Source: Flabesymbios commensalis (Eukaryota > Annelida > Polychaeta > Terebellida > Flabelligeridae). Taken from it: a stretch of 64,000 nt of DNA. Position numbers and translations under genes: made by a program. The notes under the pieces were generated by a model that was not told the DNA's origin, searched no databases, and was given only the letters and a program-made list of their open reading frames with translations. Shown here piece by piece: positions 10,251 to 23,279 of this stretch. Position 1 is the first letter of the stretch. Each line of letters opens with the position of its first letter. Where the stretch lies: the NCBI GenBank assembly GCA_964017125.1, contig OZ024903.1:65997163-66061162 (forward strand), written 5' to 3'.

Positions 10251-12870
10251 GTCACCTGTATTTTCTGAACAATGGATATGCATAATTACTTATATTATGG
10301 GCGCATCAACCCCTGAAGTACCAAAGGGAAGAAGATAATTAAAACGTATTGATAACTAAACACCAAATTACTGAATAAATTATTGAAATAAACCTCCGTG
10401 GATACTTATTTTTCTGATTTTTATGATGTAAAATATGTATTGTTTTTAATGGGATCAATGTCATAAATACTCATCTTAATATGGTAAAATCATACTTGAT
10501 AGAGTAGAAAAGCATTAGTTCCATCCCCCAACACTGGGGGTAGCACTGAGAGTGATTTCACGTTTCCAAGATATTATCTATTTCAACATAACTTTTGAAA
10601 TAATGAACACAAAAACATGTATAATATATCGATGTGTATAGTTTTTAAGACGAGAAAACTGATAACACCATTATATTTTAAAAATAAACAGTTTAAACTT
10701 GATTGTTTTCAATTTTAATCAACAAAATGTAAAAACATAGCATAAGTTATCTGCTACGTGTCCGAGAGGTTGTGTGCTAGACCTTGAACGGAATTTGGGA
10801 TACTGTGTGGAGGGCAGTGCCAATTAAGATACATCCCACCATGCTCAGGAGGTTATCCCCCTATAGGGGGTGGTGCACTCGGTGAAAATTTGGGTTCGGT
10901 GTGCAGAGATGATAGTCAAACCCTTAGTCTTGAATATACATCTTTGGCCAAAAATATACCTTTGAATATACAAATTTTGCCGAAAATATCTAGGCCCTAT
11001 ACAGTCTCTGGGGTAAGCATACCATTTATTAGGCCTATACAGATTTGGACAGTAACACACCCTTTCTGAATAGACACAATGCGCGGGATAGCCTAAAAGT
11101 TTTAACAAACTATCTGTCACTGTCTAAAAACATGAAAACCCTCTTTTTTGCGCAGCACACTCATCTACGCCTAATGTTCGAGACACAAGTCAGCCTTTGA
11201 ATAAACACATGATACAGCTGGGTTATTTTACTGACCCTTGAATATGCAGTACGTGTGATTTTCATACCTTGAGATATACCACATAGTCACCTCTTGAAAA
11301 TACAGAAATCAGTACAGCTCTAATACACCATGTACACGGAACGTTATCCTGGTTCAGTTTAGTCATAATTTATATGTGCAAAAAAATGTCCGAATACCTC
11401 AGTCATTCGTTCACTTATTCACCCATTTATTTTCACCCCCTTGATATATATTATCAACGAATTTTTGAAATATGATTCAATTACCATTTTTTAAAATATT
11501 ACATAAACATCATCTTCAATGCAAGAATATACCAAAGGCAGTTACTAAAATTACATTATGGCACAAAGTAAACTTTAGTTTGTAAAATAAATGTGTTTTT
11601 AATGACATTGTATAACGATAGTGTAGAAATTTAAAAAATCTGTGATTTAAACGTCAATATCACATTTTTGAACCTCCACTCGAGTCGGGACGTCAAACAT
11701 GTCAACATGATTATAATTATATTATTAAAAAATTAATGCTGCCACAAAAAACACGTGAAAGTTACAATATTTTTTTAATTCTAGCAGTCAAAAAATGTAA
11801 TAATTATGACAAAACTTATTAAACTGTTATGCTTACCACTCCGAAAACAAATAACTTGATTTACTTTATGTTACTAGCATCATTATATGTGCATAGATTC
11901 ATGCAGTGATTAAATAATCAGTGATTTATAATTATAATCAAATCTGCCTGATTCACATACTTTATTTATCTGATATTACAATACCAGTCAGAATTTTTAA
12001 TATATTGCTGCGTATATTTTCGGAACTATCCCTTCTCTAAATATATATTGAAAAAATAAGATAATTAAAAACAAAGTATGTTTAGAGTGTTTCTGAAAGT
12101 GGTTCTCTGGCTCAACTCTTAAAAAAAAGGCTTCTTCTCCTCTGTAAGTACTTTGGATTCACGTTTCACACATGTTTCGCCATTACATGTTATAACTGTA
12201 TCTCTATATCTATCTTGTATTATTTGTTAGTGTAATATTGGGGTATAATTGAATTAAATGTACCGATAACAGTTTTCATAAGGTTATTGACATAATTACG
12301 TATATCACATAATTATAAGATAAAATATAAATTTAAGGATAATAACTTTACACAATCGTGATCATAGCTATAATAGCTCTTTAGATAATAATTTTCTTTC
12401 TTTTCAGATTAATTTTCTTTTATTTCAGATTAGCTCATTTAATTCTCATTCAAATTGTATAATGTACCGTACATTTATTTATTATGAATAATATTCTGCA
12501 ATAAATTATTATGATTTATCGTAGTAGGGCAGTAACTCTAACGCTAAGTAACTCAAGGCCAGACCTATACCTGTATACACGGTTAAAGACCGACATTCGC
12601 TTGGTGACACCATGACCTCCATCCAAGAGACCTGATGAAAATGCGGTCATAAAATGCTCCATCTGTCATCACGGGAGATGGGGCACCCTGGCTGATAAGC
12701 AGCCAACAACACACGTGTCGGGATCGCGGCAGCACTGACAGTATCATATAGCCGGGAGTTTACACCTCCCTACATCCAGCAAGTACACAGGGAAGAAATA
12801 GACAATGTTGTAACTCGACTGTAACTATATTAGCTACATATCTGTGCAGTACTCTGGACGGCGGGTCATG
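10251..12870. other. AT-rich non-coding stretch
   Basis: No coding open frame, RNA gene or clear element was recognised. A small hairpin ATCCCCCTATAGGGGGTG sits at about 10855-10872. The local GC-richer patch at 12600-12740 shows no convincing frame. Confidence 0.5.
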
Positions 12871-12975
12871 GTGAACACGAGTAACTGACCCAAAGCTAGA
12901 TCGATGTTGGCCTACCGTTTAGGTTGTTGGTCTAGCATTGAAACAACCTCAGGTCAATGCTTCTTGTTTTCTGGG
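12871..12975. mobile_element. degenerate palindromic element
   Basis: CGATGTTGGCCTACCGTTTA in the centre, CATTGAAACAACC to its right and a terminal TTTTCTGGG match the family layout, with weakened pairing. Confidence 0.5.
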
Positions 12976-13519
12976 GTATTAGCTATAAAAGTAAAAGAAG
13001 TAGGCCTACACATATTTATAAAAATCAAATCAGGTCCTATATCCTGATTATTCTGGGAGTTTTCAGATGTTCACTAAACGTCATTAACTGTTTAGTATAC
13101 GGTACTTCAAAGTACCGTTGTACGGTAGTAGTAAACGTATACTCGTTTTTATATTCAGATTTTATTATTACATTGTCACTTTTGCGCACATTATGACAGT
13201 TATGTCACCTATTATCACCTATCCATTTTTTTCTATCCCAATTACAGTCTGTGTAGGTCACACACCCCCACAATGAAATTCCGTTTCAGCAGAAAACAGG
13301 TCTGTTAATCTATCTTAGGCAAACCCTGTGTATAAACTGACCATTGTTGTGGAAGTGGTGATGATCCATCATTAGTCAGTCAGCCAGTGCCCAAAAATAA
13401 CACTCAGGTATACACTGAAAGCTAGATAATTTCTGATGATACCAGGTGTTAGGGACATGCCTGGGGGTCATCACCAGGGGGGATGTAGAGTTTGAAAGTG
13501 GTGCAATTTTTTGTAATTC

Positions 13520-14400
13520 AAGATGGCGTCAAGATGGCCGCCGGTAAATAGTCATACTGAAGAAATAGTGTAAATTGGGCAAATTTAGCTCAATTTGCTG
13601 TTGTAATACACCATTTCAACTAGTTTAGAGTTACTGAATGCAGCTAGGCCACTCTTAGAAAATTCTGATCATTATTTTTAACCCTTTCCGCCCCAAATGT
13701 TCTTTATCATACACCTTAGTGATGTCAATTAGGACAAAATTGTTATCTATAATAATTATTCCATGTTAATGGTGAAGGATTGGTATCAATACAGTGACTA
13801 TGGTAATGACAATTAGGTAATCTAATTAATTATAAAATAAGATGGCGTCCAAGATGGCCGCCGACGTATAGTCAGACCTAGGAATTTGCGTGAACAGTGC
13901 AATTCTAAATGAATTTTCTTTTGTAATACACTATTTCAACTAGTTTAGTAGTCAATAAATTGTTCTAGATCATTCCATAAAATGTTATTTTAAACAATCG
14001 AATGTATCATATATTTATTTTAAACATTAAACCCTTTCAGCTCCGGGGAGCTTTTGTACTGAACACTTCTAGAATGTCAATAGGGACAAAATGATTATTT
14101 ATAACAAATTATTCATTATTAACGATAACGGATTTGTATCAGTACAAAAACAATATCACACTTATTGGTTTCAGTTATTTAAAATGGCGTCCTAGATGGC
14201 GGCCATCAGCACTTGGTAAAATTTAGGAAAAAGTGTGTAAATTGACATATGTTTAGTCCAGTTTTATTCTGTAATAATCCATGTTAACTACTTAGGTGGT
14301 CGTGAGTCAATCTAGATCACTCGAAGACAATTTGAACGATATTTAACCCTTTTAACTCGAAGTTCTACGCTAATTATGAGCTTTTATGTCCCTCGTCAAA
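13520..14400 (+). repeat. three tandem ~330-bp subterminal repeats
   Basis: Each unit begins with a form of AAGATGGCGTCCAAGATGG at about 13520, 13839 and 14182, continues through a GTAATACAC-type word and an AACTAGTTTAG or related word, and ends near TTTAACCCTTT plus a C/G-rich word. Spacings are about 320 and 341 bp. Only the first unit is mirrored fully in the right arm of the composite element. Confidence 0.75.
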
Positions 14401-15082
14401 ACAAGAGCCCTCTCCAACAAAAGACTATATTCAAAATCCCCCCACCTAAATGTACTTGTTGAATCATTTGAGTGTTATTTTTTTGCATACCCTAGTATCC
14501 TTGTAATGAGTAAACAATATTAAAATAGCATTTTAATATTCATGATATTTTTTCTGAGGACTACTGGTGGAGTGTAAGTATACAGGACCAGCCAAACTTT
14601 CTAAAACGTTGTATCATATTGGTGGACTGCAGACATGAGCGTTGGCTTGGGAAAGGCTAGGGAAATAGTACATTTTAAAGCCATTCTATGTGAAACGTCA
14701 TTTCTAACCCATAGTCGAAGAGGTGCGGATTTGTTACTGAATCATTTATTTACTGTGTCTCATCTAGTGATGATATCTGACACCATAATTATGTGACCCA
14801 TCTGAACAGCCGCATCGCACATTATTTTTTGTCAGAGAGTGAGATAATGTGATATTGTGAAAAAGAACAATTGGTTTATATATAGTTCAAACCATCAGTG
14901 ATTATTTTTATTGAAACCAACATTATTGTTTTGTAAACATTTTAAAACCAATTGTTCAAAACCCCATATTATATTTTTATCATTTAAAATAACGTTCGAT
15001 AAAGTTAAATAAACCACTCAAAGGGTTGATTTTTAAAATAATTTATGTAGGCCCTATCTGCTATATATAGATAGTTTTATTA

Positions 15083-15310
15083 TTAAAGGGACCCCTTGGG
15101 ATGTGACATTTTCAATGTTGTCAATTTTGAAAATTTAATTTATATGAAGCTCTATAGCCTACTGATCTTAACTGAAAATACGAAAAAGTGAAAAAAAAAA
15201 ACAATTTCAAAGCACCGAAAAAGAGTGAAATAGTTGTATTTCCAGGTCGTATATTGCTATGTAAACAAAACAAGTCAGCAATATTCAGCACTTTACCCCA
15301 CATATCCCCA
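15083..15310 (+). mobile_element. partial copy of the TTAAAGGGAC element
   Basis: Begins TTAAAGGGACCCCTTGGGAT and then matches the reverse complement of 63180-63400, including TATATGAAG, ATAGCCTACTGATCTTAA, GAAAAAGAGTGAAATAGTTG and TTTCCAGGTCGTATATTGC. Nested within the composite element. Confidence 0.7.
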
Positions 15311-15400
15311 CGTATGAGACGGTAAGATCAGAGCAGTCGCCGCTAATTGGTGTCTTATAGTCAGGACACGGGAGGACACACCTGCAGCACTGATTGTCTA

Positions 15401-15446
15401 CCCAACGCTGGGCCGATGCCATCAGCATGTGGCCCAATGCTGTGAA
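15401..15446. mobile_element. short palindromic element, degenerate
   Basis: CCCAACGCTGGGCCGATGCC and GTGGCCCAATGCTGTG form an imperfect hairpin resembling the 65-bp class at 57069 and 58761. Confidence 0.45.
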
Positions 15447-15854
15447 AACATTCAATCGTCCTTGAGGTATAAAACTAGTTTGTTTGGGTTACTTCTGGTT
15501 TCATAGAAATGTTGATTATAAATATTTGTAAAAATATGAAAATTCTGAAAAAAATAAAAACATGATCCGTGGGATACATCTGTAGGCTATGCTCTTGTTG
15601 GTTACACCTGACTACGTAGCATAAAGCTGAAAAGATACTGAATGAAAACCAGGCTAACCGGGCACATTTTTATTGGCAACTGATAGTCATATTTTCTGCC
15701 TGAATTTTCACTTTAGATATATATACAGTATATGCTTGTGTGAATATCCTATCTGCTGTCATAAAGAAATACGTTCAGTCCTATTGACAAAAAAAATGTC
15801 AGTAATTAAATTTTAATGATATATAAATCTATGTGAAATTATTTTGCTTGATCT

Positions 15855-16022
15855 TTTGAGTGACATTGTAATACGATAAAAAGGTTGTAGTCAATTGATG
15901 AGATGAATGATGTACAGATGATGATGTGAGGGTGGGGGTGATAGGGCATGGTGGGTTATTAAGAGCGTTTTCCTTCTGGGGTTCTGGGCATGTCTAGGAG
16001 ATCTACCCCCAGACATGCCCAG
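15855..16022 (+). repeat. dispersed repeat, copy 1
   Basis: Matches 21540-21712 from GTGACATTGTAATACGAT through GTAGTCAATTGATGAGAT, GATGATGTGAGGGTGGG and GGGTTCTGGGCATGTCTAGG. Ends in a hairpin with arms CTGGGCATGTCT / AGACATGCCCAG. Confidence 0.8.
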
Positions 16023-17601
16023 ACGGCCGGAGACTTGGGTTTCGCTGTGCAATTTAATGCTGAAACTCAGCTCAGCTATCCTCTGATCGGATTGTCCCCA
16101 GAATAACAATAGGAATTGCAACGGTTATTAGCAAAGAAAAGTGTTATGATTTCTATGGTCACCCCACTTCAATCTCTGGTCATAACATAATTGGGTTCAT
16201 TGCAGTATGGTATATTGACATTACAGAGGATATTGTGGCCTTTGTGCTTGCTAAAATAACCTCTTGTGCTAAAAAGGTTAAATATTTTGTTTAATTATTT
16301 GGGAGTGGTCTAGATAGATTCAGTGGATAGCAAAGTAGTAGAAATGGAGAATTGCAAAAGAAAAAATAGCTAACATTGAGAAGCTTGCACAATTGACATT
16401 GCCGTATTTTTAGCTACACTATTAATACCAATCCATTAATACCACTAATAATGAATTAATTAATATAAATTATAATAAATTACATTAACTAATTGTTATT
16501 CCCATAGTCACTGTATTGATAACAATCCTTCACCATTAATAATGATATAATTATTATAGATAACAATTATGTCCTAATTGACATCATCAAGGTGTTCGAT
16601 AAAATAACCTTTGGGGCTGAAAGGGTTTAAAATAATGATCAGAATTGTCTGAGAGTGGCCTAGCTGCATTCAGTAACTCTAAACTAGTTGAAAATGTGTA
16701 TTACAATAGAAAATTGAACTAAATTTGACCACATTACACTATTTCTTAAATATGACTATATATTGGCGGCCATCTTGGACGCCATCTTGAATTACAAAAA
16801 AATGCACCACTTTCAAAATCTACATCCGTCTTGGTGGTGACCCCTAGGCATGTCCCTAACACCTGGTATCATCAGAAATTATCTAGCTTTTAGTGTATAC
16901 CTTATCAAAAACTAAGCCATTTTCGTTTGACTGGCTGACTGACTACATTGTCAACAAGAAAAATACCCGACAAACATCAAACCACCATCAGATCAAAGTC
17001 CGCTGCTTACCACCACGCTGTACACAAGGGGCAGGCCCACTTTACATTTGGGTTACAAGTGATTTCCTAATATTTAAAATCTGATAGCAGGTTTTGGCAC
17101 ACTTTAACATGTTTAAAAGCATAGCATTATTAGTCTTATCGATATCATCCAACGACATCAAATCACTGCTGATATACGACGCATATTTAAATAATAATTC
17201 CCTGACACCAGTATACATTGTACAGTGTAATAAAACATGAATTTTTTTTGGAAAAATTGGAAACATGACAACAACACAAAGAGCACAAAAACCCCCACAA
17301 AATCCCCCCCCCCCCAAAAAAAAAAATCCGAGTTGGGGCTTGACCCACCCACCCACTTCCGAGTTTTTCTCGGATTTTTTTGATTTTATTAACTTGACAA
17401 AACCCCTTAGGAGAGAAGCTATTTCCAGCTCAGTGGCAGATCAAACACTCGCAGAATTTGGGAGGGGGTGGGGGATCGAGGAGTTAGAGGTATGCCCCTA
17501 AAATTCGTAGGCATATTCGGTTACCTGTTGAAATTATTTGGCACATAATAGTGTGATGCGCAATGGGCGATATGCACCATATTTTTCAAGCCACTGTACG
17601 C

Positions 17602-17735
17602 ACTAACCCTAACAACGCTGATTGTTGTTTAAACCATGGAAACCAAAAGTTTTTTTCAGTTTTAATAAGCTATCATAAATGTCTTAGTTAGCCCCTTCCG
17701 CTCCCTATGAATATGTTACGGCCATTGTATGATCA
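17602..17735 (-). mobile_element. diverged 3' part of the GCGCGGGG-hairpin element
   Basis: On the minus strand it resembles the non-hairpin part of the elements at 24318 and 27414: GTTTAAACCATGGA, CATAAATGTCTTAGTTAG and the terminal AACCCT are shared. The hairpin half is missing. Confidence 0.6.
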
Positions 17736-17739
17736 AATA

Positions 17740-19580
17740 TGATGTAATATGATCATATAAAAAGCTATTATAAAGACTTGAGATACGCTATGTGGACACC
17801 ACTCGTGTGGGTATTACGCATTATGTGTGTAAATTATAATTCGTGAGAGTCACCTTGACACGAGTGATTCGTATTTGTAAACACTCACATGCATAGCTAC
17901 ATAAGCTACATTATGGCTTCAAAGGTTTTTTCTGCTTATGCTAATTGTGTGACCTTCATGCAGTATCACAGGAGCATATTTATCTGTTTATCGTGGTGAA
18001 TTTAAATTTTATCTCCAGATGACTTTGAAACGTAGATAAATCAGTGTATTTAAATCAGTTGAGATGAGGCATTACATTACTTTTCGGTGCCTATCCCTCC
18101 AAGTAAATGAGAATATCAATATTCGAATATTCGATAATGATATATTACATTATATATGGCATTATACTCAAGACCATTATTTTCACAATTAAAAATTCAC
18201 GCTTATCATTGATTAAAATTTCTAATTTCAGATGTGATTTTCTTTGTCTTGAGCTCTGGATAACTTTGAAATGCAAAAAAGATTAATTCAAATAAATGAG
18301 CAGGTTCCAACTAGTCTAGATCTAGATTGGAACTTGAAATGTGGTCACTGGTGAAAATATATCATTTGCATGGTTGTTAGTGACAGCTATTTTGTCTATT
18401 GCCTCTAAATGACACTGGAACGTAAAAATAACCATCCTATATAATCAGTGTATTAAAATTAGTCACAAATTTGTTATTAAATTATATTCTAGGTGTATTA
18501 TGTCAAAAGTTAAATATTCAAGATGAACGATGGCACCCATTTCGAATGTATGCACATAAATTTTATAATTGCATTTCGTACATAATGAAACAACTTGCAT
18601 ACATATTTTGGTCAAGTGAGCTCAATAAAATATTGCTTTGAAAGCTTTGTGGCAGCCATTTTGAAAAATCGACATTGTGCGGAAAGCTCGCATCAGAAAC
18701 TTGGGAATTTTTCGTATATTCATCCGATATATTTGGCACATCTGTGATGTGAAAATTCAGATTTTTAACCTATATTTTCCCGGGTTAAAACCTAATGCTC
18801 CTGGACTATAAGGGCATTACATCATAAGTCTTGACAGAGATTTGAAGGTAAATTGAGGAATGACCCTGGCTCAAGTTGAAAATTATTAAGAATAAATACA
18901 GTTCTAAGAGATTCATAAAGGGTTTTAAAAGGCTCTTATAAGGATTGTGATATGATATCTGGTTATGTGAACACTACGTGCACTGTGGGTATTACAGGAA
19001 GCGCATAAGGACCTCTACTTATGTATGCATTTCTGGTATTACACATTATGTGCGGAAACTATAATTCGTGAGAGTCACCAAGGACACGAGTGAGACGTAT
19101 TTCATATATATTTTGGTTAAATGAGCTCAATAAAATATTACTTTGAAAGCTTCATTTTGAGGTATAAACAATAGACATTCTGTGGCTTTGAAACCTGGAT
19201 ACCAACGGTGGGAAAACAAAGAGATGTAGCCTGGCACACTGGGACGAATGGATAGTAAAAAAGATAGTGGTCAGACAGATGGATAAGTCATATATGCATA
19301 TATAAGATGCGCGTACTTTTAGCTGGCGTACTGCTCAAATAATGCATCACTTCGTATTTTTAAATAATGATGTGTAATAAATCGTTAGTTCCTTTATTAT
19401 GGTATTTGGAAACTAACTTCATATATTAAATATGGGATCGTTTATCTTACGAGGAGAAGTCTGGATAAGAATACAGTTTCAAGCTTCTTTATTGATGATT
19501 CATATTTCATATGATTCAGTCTCATGTATATAGATGGTGAACATGATAATGATAGTCTTAGTGAGAACGTGATAGGCTCA
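17740..19580. other. non-coding stretch with internal diverged duplications
   Basis: Two segments are related: 17770-17880 and 18950-19100 share AATTCGTGAGAGTCACC and a downstream ACACGAGTGA. 18600-18660 and 19105-19165 share GAGCTCAATAAAATATT and CTTTGAAAGCTT. No coding frame was recognised. Confidence 0.55.
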
Positions 19581-19585
19581 TTTAA

Positions 19586-19851
19586 AGGGACAGGCCCAGA
19601 CTAAAATCATCAAAAAGTCGGTGATTTTATTTATGCTTGTTTCGGCTTATTTGTAATTATTGACAGCCATGTCAATAATAAGAAATACGCGAATTTCACC
19701 TCTATATCTAGCCTAACTGGTGAATGCGCCGCACAAAAATTAAAAAACTTTTGCAGTTCTAGTCTATGGACATATTTACATTATATAGTCATATTAATAA
19801 GCCAAAATAAAATCACCGATTTTTTTATGATTTTAGCCTAGGCCTGTCCCT
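19586..19851. mobile_element. 266-bp TTAA-flanked MITE (piggyBac-like ends)
   Basis: TTAA at 19582-19585 and again at 19852-19855 flank ends AGGGACAGGCC and GGCCTGTCCCT, an exact terminal inverted repeat. Similarity between the ends continues inward for about 50 bp (AAAATCAT, TCGGTGATTTTATTT). No coding capacity. TTAA duplication is the hallmark of the piggyBac superfamily. Confidence 0.88.
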
Positions 19852-19855
19852 TTAA

Positions 19856-21539
19856 TAAATACTATTGTAAACGTTATATGTCTCAATCTCTGTGAGTAGC
19901 CGTTTCTGACAGCGGCCGGGTCGACGGTCCGCACGACACTGCCAGCTAAGGCCGCAGCCTCGCTCTCCCTATCAGCGTCCCATACCAGGCAAATAGCCCG
20001 AGGGCCGCGTGCCCACATGCCGGTGCCTCGCGGATCTGGCCTACCTGGCATTGTCAGTAAGGCGTTGGTACAACGCTAAACCTCAAGTCAAGCTCTGATT
20101 GATTGGTTGAATGTTAGCATAGCACACTCTACTTAATATTCTACGATTTCGAACTTTAACATAATTACGTAATTTACACGACCTCATAATTCAAGCTAGT
20201 GAGCACTGGACCTTGTTCTGAGACAAAAGTAAAGGCTCGGGCTTGATGTGGTGACTTGTGCTGAGATGAGCCCATCTCGCCTTCCCAACGATGCCGTATG
20301 CATATATTCTCACTCTAGTGTGGAAACAACTAAGTCTGCCTCTGTCAGGATGTAATTCGGTTACGTTATACCAATACCGGCGAGCAGTTGTCAGTGTGCG
20401 AAAAGTGTTGAGCGGCGATACACACTAGTCATGCACGGTGTGTGTGAGATGAGCAGCAGCCTGCACACTATCACGCTGTCAACACGCCTGTCACCAACAG
20501 GTCACAGGGGCCAGTTAATAAATCTAACATGCCAGTTTTACCACGGAAACTGCGAAGAGTGTATCTCGGCCTCATCTTAACTTCAAACACACTAAATGTT
20601 GAATAATTTTTTCTGACATACGTGCCACAAGGATACATTAGGCCTGCTCTTAACTTACATTCTATGAATTTCACAACAGCAATGCAAGATCCAGATGGTG
20701 CTGCCGCCTTTTGCCATCACCATAATATTATGACCAATGTTAGTTTCAACTCTCCTAAATTGGAAGAAAAATATACGCCTAGCTGCAAGAATGAATTGGA
20801 TGCTACAAATGAATAAAATATCTTTTGCGGAGGATAGTTTAGATTGTATGACAACTAAATGCCAGAAATGCGTTATAATTGTTTTATGTACGAAGAGCTA
20901 TTATCGAACTTTGCAACGACCTTAGGTTGTCCTTGGTATGATATTTGTTTGTTACTGTGAAGGCCAACGCTGCAATCTATATTTTCTTTAGCATACTCTT
21001 TTCCATTAATGAGTAAAACATTACTTTTTTGCGTCAAATTGTGCAAGTGAACTGCTTGAGGAGGGGTGTGAAATAAACAGTAAGGTATGACCTTGTTCTG
21101 TCAGACCTTTTGCAAATAATCTATATATAGCACAGAGTTATTAATACCTATAGGCATATGTTGACCTGTGTAAATATCTAAATATGACAAATAGTTCAGT
21201 TATTGTTCCACTTTTCTAATTTAGTATGTAACATGACATCATTTAGCATGTTTGGCCTCCAGAAGTGTTAGTTGCGCATTTGACGTCTTGCAATTAAGAA
21301 TTATGCGCAGAATATACCAGATTGGAATTAATTTCTTAAGATTTTCTATGATTTGACATTGAAATTACATTATAAAGCATCCATCGGGAAAGGGACCCTC
21401 AGTGTATCTGAACAATAATTACGCTTGGTTCATATTCTAACCTATTATACAGTTAGTTATGTTTATGGGTGATGTATAGGCTTACTACTAACTACTAGTA
21501 AATCATTGTTTTACGTCACTTTTCGGCACAAATGTTTTT
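19856..21539. other. no gene recognised; GC-richer patches
   Basis: 19900-20060 and 20220-20540 are visibly richer in G, C and CpG than the surroundings. Open frames here (for example 19833-20051 minus, 20622-20816 plus) lack recognisable motifs and I do not call them. Confidence 0.45.
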
Positions 21540-21712
21540 TTAAGTGACATTGTAATACGATTAAAAAAACGTTGTAGTCAATTGATGAGATAAATGATGT
21601 ACACATGATGATGTGAGGGTGGGGTGAAAGGGCATGGTTGGTTATTGAGAGTGTTTTCCTTCGCTCGCACAAGAAGGGGTTCTGGGCATGTCTAGGGGAT
21701 TTACCCCCAGAC
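21540..21712 (+). repeat. dispersed repeat, copy 2
   Basis: Pairs with 15855-16022. This copy carries an extra CGCTCGCACAAGAAGG and lacks the right hairpin arm. Confidence 0.8.
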
Positions 21713-22684
21713 AGTAATGTGTAAGCTTACTACACGCATATAATGAATATATGTGCCGGTATGTAATTTACTTGGGAATATCTATAATAAAGCTTATCGT
21801 AGCATTTTAGGCAATATGATGTCGAATGATTTGATTTGCTCTATTGTAGTTCCTGATAAAAATATTATGGAAAATATAACTTCAGTGATTTCATGGCAGC
21901 CATTTTGAATTTCATGTTTTACAAGACATCCACAAGGATGAAAGCTCCAAATCCGCCCAGATATCACCATAGGGGAACCAGCCAAGCATAATAAAAACAA
22001 AAAATAAACTATCAGCAAAAACAATGTTAGCGGCAGTTTCACTGCGATATCCGGTTGTTTTTGCTCATATTTGCATAAATTTGGACTTTACAATATTTTT
22101 TTCTAAAAACAAATGAAAGAATTGGCTTTCTCATACCTGAAAATATAGGAATAGACATATTATTTATGTCTCTAGCGTATGTAGGTGCGAAAATATTCGT
22201 TAATATGTTTTTTTTATATATAGGGGGGCCTACTTTGGCGGCCATCTTGGATTTCGCCATTTTAGACCTTTTCTCGTCCTATAAAAAATGCAATCCCTTT
22301 TTTATATTCTTGATCTTTATGATATTTTGAGTCAGAATCAAGTGAAAAATCAATTTTTAACAGACAAATTGCACGAAAGTGTTATATGAGACATATGAGC
22401 CTACATAACAGGACACACATGACGTCAGGCCCCGTGCTCAGGTTCTATTCGCACCGATCCTAAACGATTTATTATTATTTAGATCAGGCATTTAAACGCA
22501 AGCAGGAAACAATATTGTGGTGAATGATGATCAGGCCTATTAGCAGAATTACATAGGAGAGAATCTCTTGTGTAATTCTGTTATCATCATAAATAACATT
22601 GTACTAACTATATGGATTGTAGAAATTTTGTATAGTTTTGTAGCGTTACCAATCAAATAAACTAACGTTTGATTCGCACCAGAT
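21713..22684. other. non-coding stretch with a GGCGGCCATCTTGG motif
   Basis: At about 22228-22241 GGCGGCCATCTTGG resembles a YY1-type site, as in the composite element at 13.5 kb. Minus-strand frames at 21794-22260 show no family features. Confidence 0.4.
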
Positions 22685-22790
22685 CAGTAAACAAGAGACG
22701 TTCACCAATGATGATTTGATGTTGGCCTGCCGTCTGCGACGTCAGCCCAACATTAAATCAACATTAGGCCGGGACATTAGGTGAACATCA
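22685..22790. mobile_element. 109-bp-class palindromic element, diverged
   Basis: Contains TGATGTTGGCCTGCCGTCTG, CGACGTCAGCCCAACATTAA and outer arms GTTCACC / GGTGAAC. Confidence 0.65.
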
Positions 22791-23279
22791 GGTGATGTAT
22801 GGTATTTTTTTCTGCATGCATATTATTTCCCGACGTTGAACGAAAAAGCGATATCCACCCAATTTAAGGTTGGTCCAACCTCCGGTATTATGTTTGTTTT
22901 TGTCTGAGCGACTACCAGTACACGTGTGCTGTATAGAGCTACAAGCTGACTGTATAACCAGACTGATAACCATGGGTGGATCGCTGGGTAGCTGTACACA
23001 CTACATGTAGCTACTATGACGACTGGCATCAGAAACTACGTGGATAATCATAGAATGCCTACTAGTAATGGGGATTGTATTCTGTTTTAGGTCTATAAAT
23101 ATTATTGATCTGAATTAACCCTAATACAGCTACTATAGGTTGAGGTTAATTGACTGAAAACTGGCATTAGGCCTATACTGTTCACTCATAAGCACGTTTT
23201 AGTCTGTTGACAGCTGCGAAGCCAGCATTGAGCACAGAGTTTGGTTTGAGGTGATCGGATTTAATACGACAGAAACAAA

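Larger units (their letters stand above)
13355..16960. mobile_element. composite DNA element with long inverted arms
   Basis: The left arm (about 13355-13835) is the reverse complement of the right arm (about 16495-16960). Shared words in order are AGTCAGTCAGCCAGT, GGTATACACT, GCTAGATAATTTCTGATGAT, CCAGGTGTTAGGGACATGCC, AAAGTGGTGCA, AACTAGTTTAGAGTTACTGA and GGTGAAGGATTG. Just inside the left arm ~330-bp subunits repeat in tandem. No transposase frame was seen between the arms, and other elements are nested there (15083-15310, 15401-15446, 15855-16022). It looks non-autonomous. Confidence 0.75.

Noticed and set aside
19833-20051. Arg/Ala-rich 72-residue minus-strand frame
   Set aside because: It starts inside the right end of the TTAA-flanked MITE and lies mostly in a GC-rich patch, without any recognisable motif.
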